Assembly (NCBI RefSeq): GCF_016097415.1
Contig: NZ_JAEHGE010000001.1
Coordinates: forward strand, 2,219,157-2,283,156
Reading direction: 5' to 3'
DNA: 64,000 nt
Source of the DNA: a sulfur-oxidizing endosymbiont of Gigantopelta aegis
GTDB lineage: Bacteria; Pseudomonadota; Gammaproteobacteria; GRL18
Shown here: piece by piece, positions 26,581-35,044 of the stretch
Numbering within the stretch: the first letter of the stretch is position 1
Layout of the letters: every line of letters begins with the position of its first letter
Translations under genes and position numbers: made by a program
Notes under the pieces: model-generated
Databases searched by the model: none
The model's input: only the letters and a program-made list of their open reading frames with translations
What the model was told of the DNA's origin: nothing

Positions 26581-27195
26581 ATGATTGGTCGATTATCAGG
26601 TATTTTAATACAAAAACAAGCTCCCTTCTTAATGGTCGATGTGCAGGGTGTGGGCTATGAAGTTCAGGCACCGATGAGCACCTTTTATAACCTGCCTGAA
26701 TTGGATAAACCGGTTGTTTTATTGATCCACATGGTAGTGCGTGAGGATGCGCAATTACTCTATGGTTTTTATAGTGAATCGGAGCGACGCCTATTTAAAA
26801 GTTTGATTCGGGTCAATGGTGTCGGGCCGAAACTGGGGCTGACGATTTTATCGGGTATCAGTGCCAATGAATTTGTGCAGGTGGTGAAGAACAATGATGA
26901 AAGTGGTTTGGTGCGTTTGCCGGGTATCGGCAAGAAAACGGCGCAACGCTTGATTATTGAGATGCGTGATCGTTTGGATGATTGGCAGGATGAATCTCAG
27001 GGAGAGTTGGGTGAAACCTCGACTAGTTCAGACAATTCAATGAGCGGACAGGATATTATAAAAGAAGCCACCAGTGCCTTGATTGCTTTGGGCTATAAAC
27101 CGATAGAAGCCAGTAAAATGATCAGTAAATTGGACAAGCAGGATCAGAGCAGTGAATCTTTAATTAAACAAGCACTACAAAATACGGTTCGATAA
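26581..27195 (+). CDS. ruvA: Holliday-junction branch-migration protein RuvA
   Basis: 204 residues. The N-terminal OB domain ([20 protein letters not shown]), two HhH motifs ([16 protein letters not shown] and [19 protein letters not shown]) and a C-terminal RuvB-contacting three-helix domain ([20 protein letters not shown]) are all present. It binds the four-way junction and loads RuvB. Its stop codon overlaps the ruvB start (TAATG). Confidence 0.96.
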   Translation: MIGRLSGILIQKQAPFLMVDVQGVGYEVQAPMSTFYNLPELDKPVVLLIHMVVREDAQLLYGFYSESERRLFKSLIRVNGVGPKLGLTILSGISANEFVQVVKNNDESGLVRLPGIGKKTAQRLIIEMRDRLDDWQDESQGELGETSTSSDNSMSGQDIIKEATSALIALGYKPIEASKMISKLDKQDQSSESLIKQALQNTVR

Positions 27196-28298
27196 TGATA
27201 GAAAATGAGCGCATTATTTCCGGGGGAGAGGTACAGAACGAAGATGTGCTGGATCGGGCTATTCGTCCTAAAACACTCAAGGATTATGTTGGTCAGCCTT
27301 CGGTTTGTGAGCAGATGGAGATTTTTATTCCCGCAGCCAGAAATCGTCAAGAGGCTTTGGATCATGTTTTGATTTTTGGCCCCCCAGGCTTGGGCAAGAC
27401 AACTTTATCGCATATTATTGCTAACGAGATGGGGGTTAATTTACGTCAAACTTCGGGGCCGGTATTAGAGCGTCCGGGTGATTTGGCAGCCTTATTGACC
27501 AATCTTGAAGAAGGCGATGTGTTATTTATTGATGAAATTCATCGTTTGAGTGCCGTGGTCGAAGAGGTGCTGTATCCGGCGATGGAAGATAATCAGTTGG
27601 ATATTATGATTGGTGAAGGGCCTGCAGCACGTTCGATTAAGTTGGATTTGCCACCCTTTACCTTGATTGGTGCGACCACACGAGCTGGTTTATTGACTTC
27701 GCCTTTGCGGGATCGATTCGGCATTGTGCAACGTCTGGAATTTTATTCGATTGCTGATTTAACTCATATTGTTGGTCGTTCGGCGAGTATCATGGGTATT
27801 GAAGTTGAGCCTCATGGTGCGAGTGAAATTGCTAAACGTTCACGGGGGACACCGCGAATTGCTAATCGCTTGCTCAGACGAGTACGTGATTATGCGGAAG
27901 TTAAAGCTGACGGTCGGGTTGATGTTTCGGTGGCGGATCGGGCTTTGAATATGCTGGAAGTTGATCCCATGGGCTTTGATATGATGGATCGCAAGTTGAT
28001 GCTGAGTATCATTGAAAAATTTGACGGGGGGCCAGTTGGCGTGGAGAATCTTGCCGCCGCTATCAGTGAAGAAAAAGGTACGATTGAAGATGTCTTGGAA
28101 CCGTTCTTAATTCAGCAGGGCTATATTATGCGTACGCCCCGGGGACGAGTTGCAACGGATAAGGCTTATTTGCACTTTGGTTTAGAAAAGAATGGTTTAG
28201 AAAAGAATGGTTTAGAAAAGAATGGTTTAGAAAAGAATGGTTTAGAAAAGAATGGTTTAGAAAAGAATGGTCTGGAAAAGACGGGTTTAGAAAAATAG
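27195..28298 (+). CDS. ruvB: Holliday-junction helicase RuvB with repeated C-terminal tail
   Basis: 367 residues. Walker A is [10 protein letters not shown], Walker B DEIH, sensor 1 GATTRAG, and the C-terminal winged helix ends [23 protein letters not shown], where RuvB normally stops within a few residues. Here the frame continues with six GLEKN units, one GLEKT and a final GLEK, coded by a 15-bp tandem repeat that includes the stop codon. The AAA+ motor core is complete, so it should be functional. The tail is lysine- and glutamate-rich and probably helical. Confidence 0.95.
   Translation: MIENERIISGGEVQNEDVLDRAIRPKTLKDYVGQPSVCEQMEIFIPAARNRQEALDHVLIFGPPGLGKTTLSHIIANEMGVNLRQTSGPVLERPGDLAALLTNLEEGDVLFIDEIHRLSAVVEEVLYPAMEDNQLDIMIGEGPAARSIKLDLPPFTLIGATTRAGLLTSPLRDRFGIVQRLEFYSIADLTHIVGRSASIMGIEVEPHGASEIAKRSRGTPRIANRLLRRVRDYAEVKADGRVDVSVADRALNMLEVDPMGFDMMDRKLMLSIIEKFDGGPVGVENLAAAISEEKGTIEDVLEPFLIQQGYIMRTPRGRVATDKAYLHFGLEKNGLEKNGLEKNGLEKNGLEKNGLEKNGLEKTGLEK
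28179..28298. repeat. 15-bp coding minisatellite at the end of ruvB
   Basis: Unit GGTTTAGAAAAGAAT. Six identical units run from 28179 to 28268, a seventh (28269-28283) has diverged (GGTCTGGAAAAGACG), and the eighth (28284-28298) ends in the TAG stop. Because the unit is a multiple of three, copy-number change keeps the frame and only alters tail length. Confidence 0.98.
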
Positions 28299-28314
28299 GT
28301 CTCAGAGTCTTTTG

Positions 28315-28395
28315 GTAGGATGTGGTGAGGCACGAACCGCATCAAATCTGTTTGTTTAAAGCCATTGATGCGGTTCGTGCCTCACCACATCCTAC
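28315..28395. repeat. perfect 31-bp inverted repeat between ruvB and ybgC
   Basis: Arms at 28315-28345 and 28365-28395 are exact complements with a 19-base loop. The arms begin GTAGGATGTGGTGAGGCACG. Arms of this length with GTAGG/CCTAC ends recall mobile palindromic repeats; the element at 7681-7843 also has GTAGG/CCTAC ends. It would fold strongly in RNA from either strand and probably reduces transcription from ruvB into the tol operon, although no T-run follows. Confidence 0.9.
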
Positions 28396-28448
28396 ATTTG
28401 AAGTGTAAAACTGGTTGAGCTATTCAAATTTTGAGATAGGAAAGTAAG

Positions 28449-28862
28449 TTGAGTGAATTTATTTGGCCAATCAGGGTCTACTATGAAGACACCGATAGCG
28501 GTGGTGTGGTGTATCATTCTAATTATCTGAATTTTATGGAACGTGCCAGGACGGAATGGTTGCGTGCCATGCATTTGGAACAGGATGATGTTGTCAAAAA
28601 TTATGGTATTCTGTTTGTGGTACATTCCTTGTCGATAAATTATTTAAAACCCGCACTTTTTAATGAAGCTTTGTTGGTAAAAACAAGTATTGAACGACTT
28701 TCTCGGGCGAGCATCGTCTTTGCACAAAGTATTGTGCGCATGGATGCTGAAAATAATGAGCAAGTACTGACTAAGGGCACGATTAAGATTGTCAGCTTGG
28801 GAGTTGAACAAAAGCGTCCTGTGCCATTGCCTGAAGCAATTTATGAACAGTTTTTAAAGTAG
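28449..28862 (+). CDS. ybgC: Tol-Pal-associated acyl-CoA thioesterase YbgC
   Basis: 137 residues from a TTG start preceded by AGGAAAG. IRVYYEDTDSGGVVYHSNYLNFMER has the hot-dog-fold catalytic Asp and the tyrosine/histidine pair of YbgC thioesterases. It hydrolyses acyl-CoA thioesters and is thought to work with phospholipid metabolism at the envelope. It is the usual first gene of the tol-pal operon; tolQ follows after 72 bp. Confidence 0.92.
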   Translation: MSEFIWPIRVYYEDTDSGGVVYHSNYLNFMERARTEWLRAMHLEQDDVVKNYGILFVVHSLSINYLKPALFNEALLVKTSIERLSRASIVFAQSIVRMDAENNEQVLTKGTIKIVSLGVEQKRPVPLPEAIYEQFLK

Positions 28863-28934
28863 CGATAACAATAATATACAACATTAATAAACAATAATAA
28901 TAAATAAACTATTACTGTAGCAAATGGAATAATA

Positions 28935-29606
28935 ATGGATACAGATATGTCAATTCTTTCTCTCGTCACTGGAGCCAGCGTTATGGTTCAGATGGTGATG
29001 CTGAGTCTTCTATTAGTGTCAGTCATTGCCTGGACGATGATTTTTCAGAAATGGCGGGTGCTAAAAAAAGCGAAGGATGAGGCTAACTTATTTGAGCGAC
29101 GTTTTTGGTCGGGTGCTGATCTGGTGGATCTTTATAAAGCTTTAGCACACCGTAAAGATGCACAGGGCATGGCCAGTATTTTTGAGGCGGGTTTTCGAGA
29201 ATATGCCAAGCTACATAAACAGCCCGGCATTGAAACCGAGGCCGTTTTAGAAGGCGCACAACGTGCCATGCGCGTGACCTTGTATCGTGAGGTTGATCGA
29301 GTTGAGTCTGGACTACCATTTTTAGCCACGGTGGGTTCAACCAGTCCTTATGTTGGTTTGTTTGGTACTGTTTGGGGAATTATGAATTCATTTCGTGCCT
29401 TGGGTCAGGTTGAGCAAGCGACGATGGCGATGGTTGCACCGGGAATTGCGGAGGCTTTGATTGCTACGGCGATGGGCTTATTTGCCGCCATTCCAGCGGT
29501 TATAGCCTATAACCGCTTTTCCTATAGCGTGGAGCGTCTGGAAGGGCGTTATGATGGTTTTATGGAGGAATTTTCTAATTTATTGAACCGTCAGGTGCGT
29601 CACTAA
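28935..29606 (+). CDS. tolQ: Tol-Pal proton-channel subunit TolQ
   Basis: 223 residues with three membrane helices: near 15-40, then VGSTSPYVGLFGTVWGIMNSF (about 135-155) and ATAMGLFAAIPAVIAYNRFS (about 170-190). These form, with TolR, the ion-driven motor that energises TolA. The stop overlaps tolR (TAATG). Confidence 0.95.
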   Translation: MDTDMSILSLVTGASVMVQMVMLSLLLVSVIAWTMIFQKWRVLKKAKDEANLFERRFWSGADLVDLYKALAHRKDAQGMASIFEAGFREYAKLHKQPGIETEAVLEGAQRAMRVTLYREVDRVESGLPFLATVGSTSPYVGLFGTVWGIMNSFRALGQVEQATMAMVAPGIAEALIATAMGLFAAIPAVIAYNRFSYSVERLEGRYDGFMEEFSNLLNRQVRH

Positions 29607-30040
29607 TGGCGAGAAAGCGCCGCAAGCCAATGGCTGACATTAATGTTGTGCCTTACATTGATGTGATGATGGTGTTATTGGTGATTTTTATGATTTCCAC
29701 GCCCTTGCTGACACAAGGGGTGAAGGTTGAATTGCCTCAGACTGAGGAGAGTGATGCGCTAAAAGCCAAGCCTACGGAAACGGTGATCGTTAAGGTTGAT
29801 ATTGAAGGAAACTATTATCTAACCATTGGCACGGGCAAAGAAAAACCCATTCAGCGTGATGCTTTGGTCGATCAAATAAAAAATAAATTATTAGATAAGC
29901 CCCACCTGTCTGTTTTGGTTGCGGGTGATAAGGAAGTACAGTATCTCTATATTATGGATGTATTGGCCTTGCTTGGAAGGGCGGGAATTCCCAATGTGGG
30001 GCTGATGACTAAAACCATTGATGAGCAACAGCCACAGTGA
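29606..30040 (+). CDS. tolR: Tol-Pal motor subunit TolR
   Basis: 144 residues. After a basic cytoplasmic start (ARKRRKPMADINVVPYIDVMM) a single membrane helix carries the essential Asp (VVPYIDVMMVLLVIF). The periplasmic domain has the ExbD/TolR fold (TVIVKVDIEGNYYL). It is ExbD/TolR family and, from its place between tolQ and tolA, is TolR. tolA begins 13 bp later. Confidence 0.95.
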   Translation: MARKRRKPMADINVVPYIDVMMVLLVIFMISTPLLTQGVKVELPQTEESDALKAKPTETVIVKVDIEGNYYLTIGTGKEKPIQRDALVDQIKNKLLDKPHLSVLVAGDKEVQYLYIMDVLALLGRAGIPNVGLMTKTIDEQQPQ

Positions 30041-30052
30041 TGATGAACCTCT

Positions 30053-30949
30053 ATGTTTGATTGGATCAAAGAAAATAGTATTGCATTTGTTGTGGCAGTT
30101 GTATTGCATATTGTATTCCTTGGCGCATTATTTTTTAATTGGCACATGGATCAGCCGGAAACAATTGTGCTTAAGCAGGGTGATATTATTCAAGTCACCT
30201 CAGTTGATGCCAACTCCTATGATGCTGAAATCAAGAAAATAGCAGACACAAAAAAAGCAGAACGCCGTAAGAAACAACAGCAAATAGAAAAAAAACGTAA
30301 GTTAGATGAGCAACGTAAAAAAGCCAAGGCATTAGAAAAAAAGAAAAAACAAGAAAAAGTTCGGCGTAAAAAAGAAGCCAAAAAGAAAGCTGAACGAGAA
30401 AAGAAAGCGCTCGTTAAGAAAAAGACTGAACAAGAGAAAAAGCGTAAGGCAGCCAAGAAAAAAGCGGCCGATGAAAAACGTAAAAAAGAGGCGGCTAAAC
30501 GCAAAGAAGAATTAAAAAAAGCAGAGCAGGAAAAACAGCGTTTAGCAGAAAAAAAGAAGCAACAAGCGGCAGAGCGTAAGCGCAAAGCCGAGCAAGATAA
30601 AAAGCGCCAAGCTGAGCTTAAACATAAAGAAGCCCGTGAACGAGAAGAATGGGAACGTCGTAGCAAGGGGATTATCAATCGCCATGTGTCTATGATTGCA
30701 CAAAAAATAGAACGTAATTGGCGGCAACCTCTCAATGCACCCGGCGGGCTGGAGTGTCGGGTTGATATTGTATTATTACCCAGTGGTAATGTGAACTCTG
30801 TTAAAATGGCTGAGAGTAGTGGTAATCTGGAGTTTGATAGCTCTTGTGAAACCGCCGTGAGACGAGCCTCACCATTGCCAGTGCCTACTGATAGTGTTAT
30901 TTTTAAAAAATTTGAAGTGATGAGATTAAGATTTGAGCCGGGAAGATAA
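30053..30949 (+). CDS. tolA: Tol-Pal energy transducer TolA
   Basis: 298 residues. An N-terminal membrane helix (SIAFVVAVVLHIVFLGALFF) with the S-H face that contacts TolQR is followed by a long Lys/Glu/Ala/Arg helix (about 60-210, repeats such as KKKAEREKKA) spanning the periplasm. The C-terminal domain (IERNWRQPLNAPGGLECRVD, then FDSSCETAVRRASPLPVP) binds TolB/Pal. The lysine-rich middle uses many AAA/AAG codons, giving an A-rich strand and an artificial open frame on the opposite strand. Confidence 0.94.
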   Translation: MFDWIKENSIAFVVAVVLHIVFLGALFFNWHMDQPETIVLKQGDIIQVTSVDANSYDAEIKKIADTKKAERRKKQQQIEKKRKLDEQRKKAKALEKKKKQEKVRRKKEAKKKAEREKKALVKKKTEQEKKRKAAKKKAADEKRKKEAAKRKEELKKAEQEKQRLAEKKKQQAAERKRKAEQDKKRQAELKHKEAREREEWERRSKGIINRHVSMIAQKIERNWRQPLNAPGGLECRVDIVLLPSGNVNSVKMAESSGNLEFDSSCETAVRRASPLPVPTDSVIFKKFEVMRLRFEPGR

Positions 30950-30952
30950 TTA

Positions 30953-32299
30953 ATGCCAGAAAATAAATACCCTGAACAACGTGCTTTATCGAGAGTAATC
31001 ACGTTAGCCTTTTTTGCTTTATTTTTATTCGCTCAGCAAGCTTTTGCTGTGCTTGAAGTGGAAATTAAAGGTGGCTTTCAAAGTGCCACTCCCATTGCTA
31101 TCGTGCCATTTGCATGGTCTCAATCAGGACAAGCACCAGTCAATATTGCACAAATAATCAGTGCTGATCTGAGTCGTAGTGGGGTGTTTTCACCGCTGAG
31201 TTTTAATCAATTGCCAGAACGTCCAGCCTTTACGGGGAAGATTAATTTCCCCCGCTGGAAAAATACCGATGCTGAAAATCTAGTGGTTGGTCAAATTATT
31301 GCTGTTGGACAGGGGCGATATGATGTCAGCTTTAAAATGCTGGATGTTTATTCAGAACGTAAGAACATTGAATATCAATATAATGTAAAGGGCAAAAATT
31401 TACGTCGTTTAGCCCATCAAATCAGTGATAAAATTTTTCAGGAATTGACTCATACCCGTGGCGCTTTTGATACTCTAATTGCTTATGTTGTGGTTAATAA
31501 TGATAAAAAAAATAAGCAACGTGTTTTTACTTTAGCCGTGGCCGATTCGGACGGCTATAATGAACAAATTATTTTAAAATCCAGAAAGCCCATCATGTCA
31601 CCGGCTTGGTCACCTAATGGTAAACGCCTAGCCTATGTCTCATTTGAAAAAAATCGTTCGGTGGTTTATGTGCAAGAACTGCAATCGGGCCAACGTAAAA
31701 GTATGGCTCAGTTTAAAGGCATTAATAGTGCGCCAGTCTGGTCACCGGATGGCAAACGGCTGGCGATGACACTCTCAAAAGATGGTAACTCTGAAATTTA
31801 TGTTATGTATACGGCGAGTGGTGTGTTGCAACGGATCACCAATCACTATGGTATTGATACCGAAGCCTCATGGTCGCCGGATGGGCGTTCATTGATTTTT
31901 ACTTCCGATCGTGCGGGAAAGCCACAAATCTATCAGGTGAATATCACTCAAAAAGGTCGTTCAGGAAGCCCCAAACGTCTGACCTATGAAGGCAATTATA
32001 ATGCCGGCGCCAGTTTTTCACCCGATGGTAAATCCATTGTTTTTATTAGTCGTGATCGCGGTAAGTTTCGGGTGGCAATTATGGCGTTAGCAACACGAAA
32101 TGTACAAGTTTTGACTCATTCTCGACTTGATGAATCCCCCTCATTTTCTCCTAATGGAAAAATGGTGTTATATGCCACTGAATTGCGTGGCCAGGGTATT
32201 CTTGAAGCTATAGCGGTAGACGGTAGCAATTCTCCTCAGCGTCTGCGTGTTTTAAGTGGTGATGTTCGAGAGCCAGCCTGGTCTCCTTATCGTCATTAA
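30953..32299 (+). CDS. tolB: Tol-Pal periplasmic beta-propeller TolB
   Basis: 448 residues: a signal peptide (VITLAFFALFLFAQQAFA), an N-terminal alpha/beta domain (APVNIAQIISADLSRSGVFSPL), then a six-bladed propeller with repeated SPAWSPNGKRLAYVSF-like blades (SWSPDGRSLIFTSDRAGKPQ, SFSPDGKSIVFISRDRGK). It links TolA to Pal at the outer membrane. Four bases separate it from tolA. The presumed signal cleavage leaves the TolA-box near VLEVEIKGG. Confidence 0.95.
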   Translation: MPENKYPEQRALSRVITLAFFALFLFAQQAFAVLEVEIKGGFQSATPIAIVPFAWSQSGQAPVNIAQIISADLSRSGVFSPLSFNQLPERPAFTGKINFPRWKNTDAENLVVGQIIAVGQGRYDVSFKMLDVYSERKNIEYQYNVKGKNLRRLAHQISDKIFQELTHTRGAFDTLIAYVVVNNDKKNKQRVFTLAVADSDGYNEQIILKSRKPIMSPAWSPNGKRLAYVSFEKNRSVVYVQELQSGQRKSMAQFKGINSAPVWSPDGKRLAMTLSKDGNSEIYVMYTASGVLQRITNHYGIDTEASWSPDGRSLIFTSDRAGKPQIYQVNITQKGRSGSPKRLTYEGNYNAGASFSPDGKSIVFISRDRGKFRVAIMALATRNVQVLTHSRLDESPSFSPNGKMVLYATELRGQGILEAIAVDGSNSPQRLRVLSGDVREPAWSPYRH

Positions 32300-32342
32300 T
32301 GATAATAATAGAATCGTAATCAAAGAATAGGAATTACATATT

Positions 32343-32939
32343 ATGAATGCTTGTCTAAAAAAAATCGCGTTAAAGAAATTATCCATCCTGTTAATGATTG
32401 TGCCCTTAACAGTACTAACAGCCTGTACCTCCATTAGTGAAAATGGTGAGGGGGATGCGACAGTTGAAGATAGAACCGGTGGTGAGAATGGCGCAGGTGG
32501 TGAAGGCTATGAAGGTCAAACCGGAGGCTATAGTGATTCGGGCATGAATGATGGCACTGCTGTGAATGGTCAGTCCTATAGTGGCGACCCGTTGTCTGAT
32601 CCCAATAGCGCTTTATCCATTCGTACCATTTATTTTGAATATGATAGTGTCACCATTAATTCAGAGGGTCAGGCAGCGCTCAATGCCCATGCTGAATACT
32701 TATCTCTGAACCCAACGAAAACAATCATTGTTGAAGGTCATACCGATGAACGCGGTACGCGTGAATACAATCTGTCATTAGGTGAGCGCAGGAGTCAGGC
32801 TATTGCTGATTTTCTAACGGCATCAGGTGTTCAGGAGAGTCAACTTGATGTGAGAAGCTATGGTGAAGAAAATCCTGTGGCCTTGGATCATAATGAATCC
32901 GCATGGCAGCTTAATCGTCGTGTGGAATTACTCTATTAA
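32343..32939 (+). CDS. pal: peptidoglycan-associated lipoprotein Pal
   Basis: 198 residues. The signal ends in LTVLTACTS, a lipobox with Cys near residue 28. A Gly/Glu-rich linker (GENGAGGEGYEGQTGG, to about residue 80) leads to the OmpA-like domain (TIYFEYDSVTINSEGQAAL, EGHTDERGTREYNLSLGERR), which binds diaminopimelate in peptidoglycan. The glycine-rich linker is longer than in E. coli Pal. It is the outer-membrane anchor of the Tol-Pal complex. Confidence 0.95.
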   Translation: MNACLKKIALKKLSILLMIVPLTVLTACTSISENGEGDATVEDRTGGENGAGGEGYEGQTGGYSDSGMNDGTAVNGQSYSGDPLSDPNSALSIRTIYFEYDSVTINSEGQAALNAHAEYLSLNPTKTIIVEGHTDERGTREYNLSLGERRSQAIADFLTASGVQESQLDVRSYGEENPVALDHNESAWQLNRRVELLY

Positions 32940-32982
32940 TTGCTTATCAAGCATAAAGTAAAGGTTTGTTTATGAGGTGTTT

Positions 32983-33927
32983 ATGAAATTGTTGTTGAGT
33001 CTTTCTGTATTATTGATTTTATCCACCGTGCTGATGCCCGTGTGGGCTGAATCCGATCAATACTATAAAAAACGTCCTTTGGATGTCCGTGTCGATCGTC
33101 TGGAACGCTTAATGGGTTCTCAGAAGCAGTTGGAATTGCTTTATCGTATGAAGCAATTGCAGGAGGAAAATCAGCAATTACGTAGTTTGCTGGAAGAGCA
33201 GGCCAATGAACTTCGGTTGATGAAGCAGCAGCAAAGACAGTTATACACTGATCTGGAACATCGTTTAAGTCGTATGGAAGGGGGGGGGCGTTCCGAGCTA
33301 TCTATGCCCGTGAGTCAGACATCTGCTGCTAAAGCATCCATTCCTAAAGCATTGCCCCCAGCATCACCCTCACTATCAACAAAGAACGAAGTGGTTATGG
33401 AGGTGGATAAATCGAGCACTGCTCAAGCGCAATACGGTGTGACGGAAAGAGAAGAAATTATTGTCTCGGGTGCAGAACAAGCCCCCGCGATGGCAAAACG
33501 CCCTCCTATAGTGAAAGAAACCTACAAAAAACAATCTATGAGCAAAAAACAGCGCATGGATGAGCAAAAAATGTATCAGGCGGCGTATGATGAATTGCGA
33601 GCGCGTCGATATAATACCGCCAGAGAGTCATTTATGGGGGTGATCAAGAAGTATCCCGGTGGTCGCTATGCACACATTGCCCAATATTGGGTAGCAGAAT
33701 CCAGCTATGCGCAACGTAATTACGAACAGGCCATTCAAGATTATCAATTATTGCTCGACTATTATCCCAATAGCCCCAAAAAAGCCGAAGCAGAACTGAA
33801 AAAGGCCTATAGTTTATATGAGTCGGGCAAGAAAGATCTGGCTCGTAAGACTCTGAATCACCTCCTGGCAAACTATCCGGATACCACGGAAGCAGGACAA
33901 GCGAAGCGACTATTAAAGCAATTGTAA
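32983..33927 (+). CDS. cpoB: cell-division coordinator CpoB (YbgF)
   Basis: The ATG at 32983 (KLLLSLSVLLIL) has GAGG just upstream; a GTG six bases earlier is possible. After a signal peptide, a coiled coil at about 50-105 (MKQLQEENQQLRSLLEEQ) gives trimerisation, a Pro/Ala/Lys linker follows, and three TPR repeats close the protein (YQAAYDELRARRYNTARESF, YWVAESSYAQRNYEQAIQDY, KKAYSLYESGKKDLARKTLN). It ties Tol-Pal to septal peptidoglycan synthesis. Confidence 0.93.
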   Translation: MKLLLSLSVLLILSTVLMPVWAESDQYYKKRPLDVRVDRLERLMGSQKQLELLYRMKQLQEENQQLRSLLEEQANELRLMKQQQRQLYTDLEHRLSRMEGGGRSELSMPVSQTSAAKASIPKALPPASPSLSTKNEVVMEVDKSSTAQAQYGVTEREEIIVSGAEQAPAMAKRPPIVKETYKKQSMSKKQRMDEQKMYQAAYDELRARRYNTARESFMGVIKKYPGGRYAHIAQYWVAESSYAQRNYEQAIQDYQLLLDYYPNSPKKAEAELKKAYSLYESGKKDLARKTLNHLLANYPDTTEAGQAKRLLKQL

Positions 33928-33954
33928 AAAGTTGGAAATAAATTGTAAAAAAGC

Positions 33955-33982
33955 TTGCCATAAATAATAAAAACGGTAGAAT
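33955..33982 (+). promoter_or_regulatory. probable sigma-70 promoter of the tRNA-Lys gene
   Basis: TTGCCA at 33955-33960 and TAGAAT at 33977-33982 are separated by 16 bases, with a GCGC-containing stretch just after the -10, resembling the discriminator of stable-RNA promoters. The tRNA begins 48 bases after the -10 box. Confidence 0.55.
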
Positions 33983-34029
33983 ATGCGCAACTTGAAGAGA
34001 CGGCGATAATTCATTAATCGTTCTTCAGG

Positions 34030-34105
34030 GGGCCGTTAGCTCAGTTGGTAGAGCAGTGGACTTTTAATCCATTGGTCGTGAGTTCGAGTCTCACACGGCC
34101 CACCA
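34030..34105 (+). tRNA. tRNA-Lys (anticodon TTT)
   Basis: The acceptor stem GGGCCGT pairs with ACGGCCC. The D-loop is AGCTCAGTTGGTAGAGC, the anticodon arm has loop CTTTTAA with anticodon TTT, and the T-arm holds GTTCGAGTC. The CCA end is encoded (34103-34105). The sequence follows the gammaproteobacterial tRNA-Lys closely. It stands alone between cpoB and an unknown gene, as in many relatives. Confidence 0.97.
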
Positions 34106-34115
34106 TTATTATTAA

Positions 34116-34153
34116 GAAAGCCCTGTAATTTAATTATTATGGGGCTTTTTTTA
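34116..34153 (+). terminator. terminator after tRNA-Lys
   Basis: AAAGCCCTGTAAT and ATTATGGGGCTTTTTTT form a G/C-topped stem followed by seven T residues, 11 bases past the tRNA 3' end. The opposite strand also has an A-run before the stem, so it may work in both directions. Confidence 0.85.
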
Positions 34154-34373
34154 TGCCTGTTTTATGATGGTTGATTGATTTTTGTCCGAATTGTTTAAAA
34201 ATATCGAGAAATAGTTCGTAAATATAATTACTTAGCTGACATTTGTATGAAATAGACTACACTTATTACTTATATCTTGTGATAGGCTATTTGCAAGCTT
34301 GGGAGTTTCCCATATTAATTGTTTATTATTTTTGTCGTTTAAGGCTGTGACATACAACATTTAAGGAAAAAAC

Positions 34374-34748
34374 ATGTCTAATCAATTTGGCTTATTTATC
34401 CATCTGGATTATGCTCATAAACCTCAGGATGACTGCGCGATGGTATGGCAAAATATCATGGATACCATGCAGGGATATGGTTTTGACTTTAATAAGCGGG
34501 CTTTTTTTATTGATACAGATAAAAGTCGTGATGATATTTCTCAGGATATCAGACACCTATTTGATGAGATACAATTAGTGCAGGCTGATTTTTACAGCTA
34601 TATTATGGATTGCTATATTTTGAACTATGAAACCTGTAGTGATCTCACCTTGCCCGACACCAGTGAAACAATTGAAGTCGAGGATATTAGTTTACAGGAT
34701 TTAAACACTATTGGTGTTGACTACGATCTACTCTTTACTAAGAAGTAG
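34374..34748 (+). CDS. unknown 124-residue acidic protein
   Basis: The ATG follows AAGGAAAA, a good ribosome site. The protein is acidic and tryptophan-poor with phrases FGLFIHLDYAHKPQDDC and GYGFDFNKRAFFIDT, which look like a compact alpha/beta domain; LNYETCSDLTLPDTSETIE near the end is more hydrophilic. There is no signal or membrane helix. I do not recognise the family. Codon use and the good start suggest a real gene with its own promoter. The 268 bases before it (34106-34373) hold only the terminator and AT-rich sequence. Confidence 0.65.
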   Translation: MSNQFGLFIHLDYAHKPQDDCAMVWQNIMDTMQGYGFDFNKRAFFIDTDKSRDDISQDIRHLFDEIQLVQADFYSYIMDCYILNYETCSDLTLPDTSETIEVEDISLQDLNTIGVDYDLLFTKK

Positions 34749-34925
34749 TACAAAAAAAGCGCTGATAAAAAATTATTAAAATGGTCGTCTTTATATTAGC
34801 AAAAACTTATATAAATGCTTGCTAATATTTTTTTATTCGATATAATTAAAGTCATACATAGAAAATTGAAGAGCAATCAGGCTTAGGGAAGATTTTTTAT
34901 TTTATCCTCCGGCTGGCTTTATCAA

Positions 34926-34954
34926 TTCAACAATATCGGGATTTGTATTATAAT
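34926..34954 (+). promoter_or_regulatory. candidate promoter of the sulfur-globule-like gene
   Basis: A perfect TATAAT at 34949-34954 lies 17 bases after TTCAAC (34926-34931), giving an 85-90 base leader. The -10 overlaps an imperfect inverted repeat, AATATCGG ... CCGATATC (about 34932-34970), that could be an operator. The -35 is weak, which would fit an activated promoter. Confidence 0.4.
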
Positions 34955-35044
34955 CAATACCGATATCATTTTATTTATTTTTAGCTATTATTTTATAGCA
35001 CACATTATAAACACATATTTATCTATAAATTTTGGAGAGTCAAA

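Noticed and set aside
28179-28298. CRISPR array
   Set aside because: The 15-bp units have no spacers between them and lie in frame inside ruvB; they are a coding minisatellite. No CRISPR array was seen anywhere in the window.
30217-31002. Long minus-strand open frame (261 codons) opposite tolA
   Set aside because: It mirrors the Lys-rich repeats of TolA as Phe/Ser/Leu-rich sequence, has no ribosome site or family resemblance, and TolA is certain.
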